DNA of 5,586 bases from Rhodocyclaceae bacterium UBA2271 (GTDB lineage Bacteria; Pseudomonadota; Gammaproteobacteria; Burkholderiales; Rhodocyclaceae), in the NCBI GenBank assembly GCA_002347405.1, contig DDXB01000081.1, positions 1 through 5,586 on the forward strand, read 5' to 3'. A program made the position numbers and the translations under genes. The notes below the pieces were generated by a model. It did no database searches. It was not told the DNA's origin and saw nothing but the letters and a program-made list of their open reading frames with translations. This document shows, piece after piece, positions 1 through 4,876 of this stretch (positions are counted from its first letter, which is position 1; every line of letters starts with the position of its first letter).

Positions 1-1129
1 GCGGGGTTGGTGGTGGCGTGGGGTTTTCCGTTTTCGGAATGCTGCGCACAGGTGGCGATGTGGCCATGGGTTGGTTTGTAACAGGCGGCAGGGGGGGCTG
101 CGCGAGGGGCATGGCCAACTGGATTGGTTCTTGCTGCGGGGGTGTGCTGCTGGAGGTTTCAGGCTGCGCCACAACAGGCAAGCCAGGCGGGGTCGTCGGA
201 ACGGCACCAGGCCGCTCGGCCAGGCGCCAGGCGCCGACTATTGCCAGCATCAAAATTGCTCCGCCGCCCGCCCAGAACAGTGCGTGCAAGGTCCGCAATC
301 CGGGACCTTTCGCGTAAAGAGTGGCGAATTCGGAATCCCGGATCGCCGCCTTGACTTCCTTGGCGCCGACTTGGTGCCCCCCTGCGGCAAAAGCGGCGAG
401 GAGCGCCTTGTCGGCGAGTATGTTGATGCGGCGGGTCAGCCCCACTGATGCCTCAGCGATCAGCCTGATAGCCGCTTGGGCAAAGATGCTGGGGCCACGA
501 TAGCCGGCGGCACGCATGCGAAAGTCGAGATATTGGGCGATGTCGTCGCGTACCAGTGGTTCGAGACCGAAGTTATGGGTGATACGTTCACGCAACTGGC
601 GCATGTCCGTACGTGCCAGGGCTTCGTTGATTTCGGGTTGGCCAAACAGCACCAGTTGCAGCAGTTTGTGGCGGTTAGACTCCAGATTCGACAAGAGGCG
701 GATTTCCTCCAGCGTTTCATTCGGCATGGCATGTGCTTCGTCAATCAGGACGACAACCTGCTTGCCCGTGGCGTAGAGGCTGACCAGTTTTTCCTGCAGG
801 GCGCGCATGACCGTGTTGGCGCGGCTGTTTTCAGGAACGGCAATATCCAGTTCATCCGCCAGTGCATAAAGAATGTCCTCGCGCGAGAGGGAGGGGTTGG
901 CGAGATAAATGGTGACCACGTTTTCCGGCAGGCGCTCCATCAGCACCCGACAAAGCATGGTCTTGCCGCTGCCGACTTCGCCACTGACCTTGACGATGCC
1001 TTCGTCATGGGTGATGGCATACAGCAGGGCTTCCAGCGTGGCGCCACGGTTCGCGCCGGTGAAAAAGAAGTCCGTGTGCGGAGTAATGCGAAAAGGGGCT
1101 TCGCTGAGGCCGTAATGTTCCAGATACAT
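1..1129 (-). CDS. ExeA/GspA/MshM-family AAA+ ATPase with membrane anchor and proline-rich tail (partial, C-terminus off left edge)
   Basis: The first 376 residues are present; the frame stays open to the window edge. The N-terminus MYLEHYGLSEAPFRITPHTD is typical of the ExeA/GspA/MshM family. An AAA+ domain spans about residues 1-270: Walker A GEVGSGKT (50-57), Walker B VVVLIDEAH (125-133), a sensor-like LVLFGQPE (159-166) and an Arg-rich LRERITHNFGLEPL segment (179-192). One hydrophobic segment at about 281-301 is followed by a proline-rich stretch (23 Pro in residues 304-376), so I infer a cytoplasmic ATPase with a periplasmic tail. Known relatives use ATP to help place secretins or pilus parts across the cell wall (ExeAB in type II secretion, MshM in MSHA pili). 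GspA-type proteins can end in a peptidoglycan-binding domain; whether this one does lies outside the window. The start at 1129 is supported by a GAGGT site 9 nt upstream. It lies 7 nt after the regulator stop, so the two are probably co-transcribed. The exact subfamily is uncertain. Confidence 0.88.
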   Translation of the reverse strand, partial: MYLEHYGLSEAPFRITPHTDFFFTGANRGATLEALLYAITHDEGIVKVSGEVGSGKTMLCRVLMERLPENVVTIYLANPSLSREDILYALADELDIAVPENSRANTVMRALQEKLVSLYATGKQVVVLIDEAHAMPNETLEEIRLLSNLESNRHKLLQLVLFGQPEINEALARTDMRQLRERITHNFGLEPLVRDDIAQYLDFRMRAAGYRGPSIFAQAAIRLIAEASVGLTRRINILADKALLAAFAAGGHQVGAKEVKAAIRDSEFATLYAKGPGLRTLHALFWAGGGAILMLAIVGAWRLAERPGAVPTTPPGLPVVAQPETSSSTPPQQEPIQLAMPLAQPPLPPVTNQPMATSPPVRSIPKTENPTPPPTP

Positions 1130-1136
1130 AGGGGTG

Positions 1137-2636
1137 TTACCTCATTGGATCATCGGCGGGCCAGTTGGACAGCGAACCATTCACGCGCTCGCGGGCGAGT
1201 GTGTCCAAGCGGTTGTAAAGTGTTGTGCGATTGATGCCCAGCAGGCGGGCAGCCTGGCTGATGTTGCCATTTGCCAGCCGGCGGGCCGCTTCAATATAGG
1301 CATCTTCCCAGCGCAGCAGGTTGGCGTTAAGGTCGAATTTCGTGTTCCTGCTCAGATGTCGGCTGGCATTGTCGATCAGGGTTTCGCGATCATCGGCAGG
1401 CAAAAAGGCTAACGGTGCAGGTGGATTGTCAGAAACAGACAATGCGACCGGGTCGGCGGGATCAAACTCTTCGGCCAGCACGGTGGCGGGTACGGTCTGC
1501 CCCGCGTATTGGGTGGCAAGCCGTATGGCTATGTTGCGGAGTTCGCGCACATTGCCCGGAAACCCGTACGACAGCCAGAGCGTTTCGGCTTGCGGTGAGA
1601 GGGCAAAGGGGGGCTGGTTGAATTGGGCGGCCAGTTGTTGGCGGAAATAATCGAGCAGAAGCAGCCGATCGTCACCCAGTTCGCGCAGGGGCGGCACGCT
1701 GATTGTAAAGACCGACAGGCGGTGATAGAGATCGGCCCGGAACCGGCCGGCGCGTACTTCCTGTTTGAGGTCGCGATTGGTCGCGGCGATGACGCGCGCC
1801 CGCGACTGGCGTGATTGGGTGTCGCCGACGCGCTGGTATTCGCCATTTTCGATGACGCGCAGCAACTTGGATTGCAGTTCTATGGGCAGTTCGCCGATTT
1901 CGTCGAGCAACAAGGTGCCTTCCCCGGCCTCCTCGAAATAGCCGGCGCGCATGCCCGTTGCGCCAGTAAAAGCGCCCTTGGCATGACCAAACAAAGCGGG
2001 TTCAACCAGGGTTGGCGCGATCGCTGCGCAGTTCAAGGCAAGGTAGGGTTGTTCCTTGCGGGCGGACAGGCCATGCAAGGCCACCGCAGCCAGCTCCTTG
2101 CCACTGCCGGATTCGCCCTCGATCAGTACCGGAAAGGGTGAGTCGGCGTATTGCCTGAGCTGGGCGCGCAATTTTTGCAGTGCCAGGCTTTCGCCCACCA
2201 TTAACGAATCGGTAGACGTGGCTTGCTGCCGTTCGATGTTGAGGAGACGTAACAGCAGTTCCCGCAAGCGTTCCGGTGCCGCTGGTTTTGCAATGAACTC
2301 GACCGCGCCCAGCGCGCGCGCATGACGGGCATTGGTCGCGTCATTCTGACCAGACAGCACGACAATCCGGATTGTCGGTACTCGCTTCAGTAGCTCGCTG
2401 ATGAGCGCGAAGCCTTCCTGAGGTCGGTGCGGCGTGGGGGGCAAGCCGAGATCGACGAGTGCAAGTTGTGGCGGTATGTCCCGGCCCTGCAGCCATTCGA
2501 TCGCCGTGCCGCGACTGCTCGCGGTAAAGACCTGAAAATCCGCACCAAGGTAATACCCGAGGGTGTCGGCGATCAGCGGATCGTCATCGACAAGGAGGAG
2601 GGCCGGTTTGTCCGCGGCAGGACTGGAGTCACTCAT
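1137..2636 (-). CDS. Sigma-54-dependent response regulator (receiver / AAA+ / Fis-type HTH), NtrC family, PrsR-like
   Basis: A complete 499-residue bacterial enhancer-binding protein. The receiver domain (about 11-130) has acidic D18/D19, probable phosphoacceptor D62 in VDLGLPP, S95 and K118. The AAA+ domain (about 145-385) has Walker A GESGSGKE (174-181), an intact GAFTGA sigma-54 contact loop (221-226), Walker B TLLLDEIGEL (241-250), sensor-I N287, likely arginine fingers R300 and R306, and sensor-II GFPGNVREL (358-366). After a variable linker, a Fis-type helix-turn-helix lies at about 456-476 (GNISQAARLLGINRTTLYNR). All catalytic residues look intact, so it should be a phosphorylation-controlled activator of RNA polymerase with sigma-54. 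DLGLPP and the EGF segment recall the PrsR regulators linked to exosortase (PEP-CTERM) systems, but nothing here shows such a system. No kinase gene is in the window. ATG at 2636 is preferred over an in-frame TTG at 2669 because the receiver begins soon after it; neither has a good ribosome-binding site. Its targets are unknown; the co-oriented ATPase gene and the divergent mla operon are the nearest candidates. Confidence 0.93.
   Translation of the reverse strand: MSDSSPAADKPALLLVDDDPLIADTLGYYLGADFQVFTASSRGTAIEWLQGRDIPPQLALVDLGLPPTPHRPQEGFALISELLKRVPTIRIVVLSGQNDATNARHARALGAVEFIAKPAAPERLRELLLRLLNIERQQATSTDSLMVGESLALQKLRAQLRQYADSPFPVLIEGESGSGKELAAVALHGLSARKEQPYLALNCAAIAPTLVEPALFGHAKGAFTGATGMRAGYFEEAGEGTLLLDEIGELPIELQSKLLRVIENGEYQRVGDTQSRQSRARVIAATNRDLKQEVRAGRFRADLYHRLSVFTISVPPLRELGDDRLLLLDYFRQQLAAQFNQPPFALSPQAETLWLSYGFPGNVRELRNIAIRLATQYAGQTVPATVLAEEFDPADPVALSVSDNPPAPLAFLPADDRETLIDNASRHLSRNTKFDLNANLLRWEDAYIEAARRLANGNISQAARLLGINRTTLYNRLDTLARERVNGSLSNWPADDPMR
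1139..1143 (-). promoter_or_regulatory. Shine-Dalgarno site for the ExeA-family ATPase
   Basis: On the minus strand GAGGT lies 9 nt before the ATG at 1129. It overlaps the TAA stop of the upstream regulator (1139-1137), so termination of the first gene occurs on the ribosome-binding site of the second. This fixes the ATPase start and suggests translational coupling. Confidence 0.7.
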
Positions 2637-2690
2637 AGCGCAGGATATTAACCGATGCAATTGGGCCAAACGGCAGGTGAAGGGGGGGCT

Positions 2691-2702
2691 TTTGCCCGCA
2701 AA
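2691..2702. repeat. Perfect inverted repeat TTTGC-CC-GCAAA
   Basis: Two 5-bp arms surround a 2-bp centre in the divergent region. It could be an operator half-site pair, or the two TTTGC arms could be -12-type elements on opposite strands (see findings). The short arms mean chance is a real alternative. Confidence 0.35.
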
Positions 2703-2728
2703 TTATGCTCCGCAGATCGCAGCAGCAA
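2702..2728 (-). promoter_or_regulatory. Weak candidate sigma-70 promoter for the regulator/ATPase unit
   Basis: Reading on the minus strand, CATAAT (2707-2702, five of six to TATAAT) follows a poor -35-like TTGCTG (2728-2723) after a 15-bp spacer. It would give a leader of roughly 55-60 nt before the ATG at 2636. The -35 and spacing are both suboptimal, so this is tentative. Confidence 0.22.
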
Positions 2729-2738
2729 CGGGCTTGGG

Positions 2739-2744
2739 TATAAT
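2739..2744 (+). promoter_or_regulatory. Candidate sigma-70 -10 box for the mla operon
   Basis: A perfect TATAAT lies just upstream of, and overlapping, the first possible ATG of mlaF at 2743. No good -35 is found 15-18 bp upstream (around 2715-2723), so this is a lone -10 match. If used, transcription would begin near 2750-2752, downstream of that ATG, and translation would have to start at an in-frame TTG (2758, 2767 or 2776). Confidence 0.4.
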
Positions 2745-3618
2745 GCGCGACATATTTTTGCCAGCATTGCTACCCTTGATCGCCACATCCGCACCCGCTG
2801 ATCCCCTGGTCCAGATTCGTGACCTCAACTTTGCCTATGACAGCCGCTCCATCCTGTCAGGAATCAACATCACGATTCCGCGTGGCAAGGTGGTGGCCAT
2901 CATGGGGCCGAGTGGCTGCGGCAAAACCACGACCTTGCGTCTGATCGGCGGCCAGTTGCGGCCGACCTCGGGGGAGGTGCGGGTGGCCGGGCAGGTCGTG
3001 CATGAGTGCGATGATGACGGCCTCTACCTGTTGCGTCGGCGCATGGGCATGCTATTCCAGTTTGGCGCCCTGTTTACCGACATGTCGGTGTACGACAATG
3101 TCGCCTTCCAGATGCGTGAACACACCAATCTGCCTGAAGAATTGATCCACGATCTGGTGTTGATGAAACTCCATGCTGTCGGCTTGCGCGGCGCGTACAA
3201 ACTGATGCCGGCCGAACTGTCGGGTGGCATGGCCCGCCGCGTGGCGCTGGCACGGGCGATCGCGCTCGACCCGATGCTGATCATGTATGACGAACCGTTT
3301 GCCGGTCTCGACCCAATTTCATTGTCGATCATTGGCGAATTGATCCGCACGCTCAATGATGCGCTGGGCGCCAGTTCCATCGTCGTGACCCACGACGTGC
3401 ATGAGTCGTTGAAGATCGTCGATTACATTTATTTTGTTTCCGAAGGCAAGATTGTCGCCGAAGGCACCGCCGAGGAAATCAAGGAATCGCAGGCGCCTTA
3501 TGTTCATCAATTTGTCTGGGGGGAGGCCGATGGCCCGGTGCCTTTCCAATATCCGGCGCGACCCTATGGCGAGGAAATGATGGAACAGCCCAGCAAGCCG
3601 CGGCGGTGGTGGTCATGA
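2743..3618 (+). CDS. mlaF: MlaF: ABC ATPase of the Mla phospholipid transport complex
   Basis: Cytoplasmic ATP-binding subunit that powers the MlaFEDB inner-membrane complex in lipid transport between the membranes. Numbering from ATG 2743 (291 aa): Walker A GPSGCGKT (55-62), Q-loop Q106 in MLFQFGALFTDMSV (103-116), signature LSGGMARR (159-166), Walker B LIMYDE (179-184), D-loop GLDP (188-191) and H-loop H217. The segments REHTNLP (125-131), MKLHAVGLRGAYKLMP (141-156) and ADGPVPFQYPA (262-272) closely match the known MlaF pattern, which separates it from other ABC ATPases. The start is uncertain: ATG 2743 overlaps a TATAAT and lacks a ribosome-binding site, while TTG 2776 would give 280 aa, nearer the E. 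coli MlaF length (about 269 aa). The last roughly 19 residues after YPA end in RRWWS and look a little longer than the E. coli tail. The stop overlaps mlaE by 4 bp (ATGA). Confidence 0.95.
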   Translation: MRDIFLPALLPLIATSAPADPLVQIRDLNFAYDSRSILSGINITIPRGKVVAIMGPSGCGKTTTLRLIGGQLRPTSGEVRVAGQVVHECDDDGLYLLRRRMGMLFQFGALFTDMSVYDNVAFQMREHTNLPEELIHDLVLMKLHAVGLRGAYKLMPAELSGGMARRVALARAIALDPMLIMYDEPFAGLDPISLSIIGELIRTLNDALGASSIVVTHDVHESLKIVDYIYFVSEGKIVAEGTAEEIKESQAPYVHQFVWGEADGPVPFQYPARPYGEEMMEQPSKPRRWWS

Positions 3619-4406
3619 GCCGCATGCAACAGATCTTGCGTCAGATCGGGCATCAGGTCACTGAGCGCCTGTGGCGGCTGGGTTTCGCCAGCCGTTTTCT
3701 GCTGATGACCGTGCTGTATTCCGGGACGGCCCTGAAGCGCTTCCATCTGACGATCCGCGAGATTTACTTTACCGGCGTTTTGAGCCTGATCATCATCCTG
3801 GTGTCGGGGATGTTCGTCGGCATGGTGCTGGGCCTGCAGGGTTACGACACGCTGCAGCGTTATGGCTCCTCGGAGGCGCTGGGCGTGCTGGTGGCGCTCT
3901 CGCTGGTGCGCGAATTGGGACCGGTGGTTGCCGCGCTCCTGTTCGCCAGCCGGGCGGGTTCCGCCATCACCGCGGAGATTGGCTTGATGAAGGCCACCGA
4001 ACAGCTCTCGGCCATGGAAATGATGGCCGTCAGCCCCATCGCGCGCGTCGTTGCGCCGCGCTTTTGGGCCGGCGTGATTTCTATGCCCATGCTGGCCGCG
4101 CTATTTTCGGCGATGGGGGTGCTGGGTGGTTATCTGGTCGGTGTGAAGTTGATCGGCGTGGATGAGGGCGCGTTCTGGTCGCAGATGCAGGCCGCCGTCG
4201 ATTTCCGCCAGGACATCATGAATGGCGTGATCAAAAGCTTTGTGTTTGGCGTTCTGGTGTCCTGGATCGCTGTTTTCGAGGGGTATGACGCCGACCCGAC
4301 CGCCGAAGGCGTGTCGCGCGCCACCACGCGTACCGTGGTGACCTCTTCATTGGCGATCTTGGCGGCAGACTTTGTATTGACCGCATTTATGTTCAGGGGA
4401 ATCTGA
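3615..4406 (+). CDS. mlaE: MlaE: permease of the Mla phospholipid transport complex
   Basis: Integral inner-membrane permease (263 aa; E. coli MlaE is about 260) that forms the lipid path between MlaF and the MlaD ring. It begins with an amphipathic, positively charged segment, followed by hydrophobic stretches at about 52-75, 88-110, 150-178, 205-221 and 243-261. Family hallmarks include SLVRELGPVVAALL (96-109), the EIGLMKATEQLSAM coupling-helix region (121-134) that should dock on MlaF, and GYDADPTAEGVSRATTRTVV (223-242). ATG 3615 is chosen because it gives the classic ATGA overlap with the mlaF stop; in-frame GTG codons at 3606 and 3609 are possible but would extend only three residues. 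The upstream site is weak (GGTGG), so translation is probably coupled to mlaF. No frameshift or missing motif is seen. Confidence 0.96.
   Translation: MSRMQQILRQIGHQVTERLWRLGFASRFLLMTVLYSGTALKRFHLTIREIYFTGVLSLIIILVSGMFVGMVLGLQGYDTLQRYGSSEALGVLVALSLVRELGPVVAALLFASRAGSAITAEIGLMKATEQLSAMEMMAVSPIARVVAPRFWAGVISMPMLAALFSAMGVLGGYLVGVKLIGVDEGAFWSQMQAAVDFRQDIMNGVIKSFVFGVLVSWIAVFEGYDADPTAEGVSRATTRTVVTSSLAILAADFVLTAFMFRGI
4395..4400 (+). promoter_or_regulatory. Shine-Dalgarno site for mlaD
   Basis: AGGGGA lies 5 nt before the ATG at 4406, inside the last codons of mlaE. It supports that start, which shares one base with the mlaE stop (TGATG). Confidence 0.7.
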
Positions 4407-4873
4407 TGAACCGTGCCGTAATCGATCTCTGGGTGGGCCTGTTTGTTGCGATGGGTCTCGCAGCGCTGTTGTTTTTGGGACTCAAGGCGGCCAATCTGGG
4501 CTCGACGGATATTGGGAAAACATATTCCCTGCAGGCGCGCTTTGATAACATCGGGGGCCTTAAGGTCCGTGCGCCAGTGAAAAGCGCCGGGGTCGTGGTC
4601 GGTCGGGTCGGCGAGATACGCTTCGACCCGGAGAGTTACATGGCGCTGGTGTCGATGCAGGTGGACGTGCGTTACCAGTTCCCGCGTGACACTTTCGCCA
4701 CAATCAACACCTCGGGTTTGCTGGGTGAGCAGTATGTGGGGTTCGAGGTCGGCGGCGATCCTGATATGCTGAAGGCTGGTGATACATTGAAGAAGACCCA
4801 ATCTGCCGTGGTACTGGAGAAGCTGATCAGCCAGTTCATGTTCGACAAGGCATCTGGAGACGAAGGCAAGTGA
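4406..4873 (+). CDS. mlaD: MlaD: MCE-domain substrate-binding protein of the Mla complex
   Basis: A 155-residue membrane-anchored periplasmic protein. One transmembrane helix (about 8-28) is followed by a single MCE domain (about 39-117). Diagnostic segments are LKAANLGS (26-33), ARFDNIGGLKVRAPVKSAGV (44-63), VGRVGEIRFDP (65-75) and SGLLGEQYVGFEV (103-115); the LL in that last segment corresponds to the central pore loop of MlaD. In known systems six copies form a ring on MlaE and pass phospholipid to or from the soluble carrier MlaC. Residues 124-147 (AGDTLKKTQSAVVLEKLISQ and following) match the helix that completes the ring. The protein stops at DEGK and lacks the roughly 30-residue disordered tail of E. 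coli MlaD (183 aa). The stop is double (TGA TAA). The start shares one base with the mlaE stop and has a good ribosome-binding site. Confidence 0.96.
   Translation: MNRAVIDLWVGLFVAMGLAALLFLGLKAANLGSTDIGKTYSLQARFDNIGGLKVRAPVKSAGVVVGRVGEIRFDPESYMALVSMQVDVRYQFPRDTFATINTSGLLGEQYVGFEVGGDPDMLKAGDTLKKTQSAVVLEKLISQFMFDKASGDEGK
4862..4866 (+). promoter_or_regulatory. Probable Shine-Dalgarno site for mlaA
   Basis: GAAGG lies 10 nt before the ATG at 4877, inside the last codons of mlaD. The spacing is on the long side, but it is the best match and supports the first ATG over the in-frame ATG at 4889. Confidence 0.45.
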
Positions 4874-4876
4874 TAA

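Larger units (their letters stand above)
2637..2742. promoter_or_regulatory. Divergent intergenic control region between the regulator and mlaF
   Basis: About 106 bp separate the divergent start codons, so promoters for both units should lie here. Visible elements are a perfect TATAAT reading toward mlaF (2739-2744), a CATAAT reading toward the regulator (2702-2707 on the minus strand), a 5-bp-arm palindrome TTTGC-CC-GCAAA (2691-2702), a G7 run (2682-2688) and a short inverted repeat TTGG-G-CCAA (2661-2669). No terminator or small-RNA structure is convincing. Which elements are used cannot be decided from sequence alone. Confidence 0.6.

Noticed and set aside
476..1234. A 252-codon open frame on the plus strand
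   Set aside because: It lies antisense to the ExeA-family ATPase, whose motifs are unambiguous; the translation shows no recognisable domain and the frame is explained by GC-rich codon use on the other strand.
2657..2668. TGGCCCAATTGC on the minus strand as a sigma-54 promoter
   Set aside because: The GG and GC are separated by 7 nt, not the required 10, so polymerase with sigma-54 would not be expected to recognise it.
2637..2669. TTG start at 2669 for the regulator
   Set aside because: It would add 11 residues before the ATG at 2636 with no better ribosome-binding site; response regulators normally begin close to the receiver.
2686..2697. GGGC-TTTT-GCCC hairpin as a terminator
   Set aside because: The stem has only 4 bp and is not followed by a T-run on either strand; it also lies between divergent starts where a terminator is not expected.
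2563..2742. Upstream extension of mlaF to an ATG at 2563
   Set aside because: It would overlap the receiver-domain coding region of the divergent regulator and add about 60 residues with no match to MlaF proteins.
3671..4165. A 164-codon open frame on the plus strand
   Set aside because: It is a shifted-frame shadow of mlaE; the mlaE frame has clear membrane segments and family motifs.
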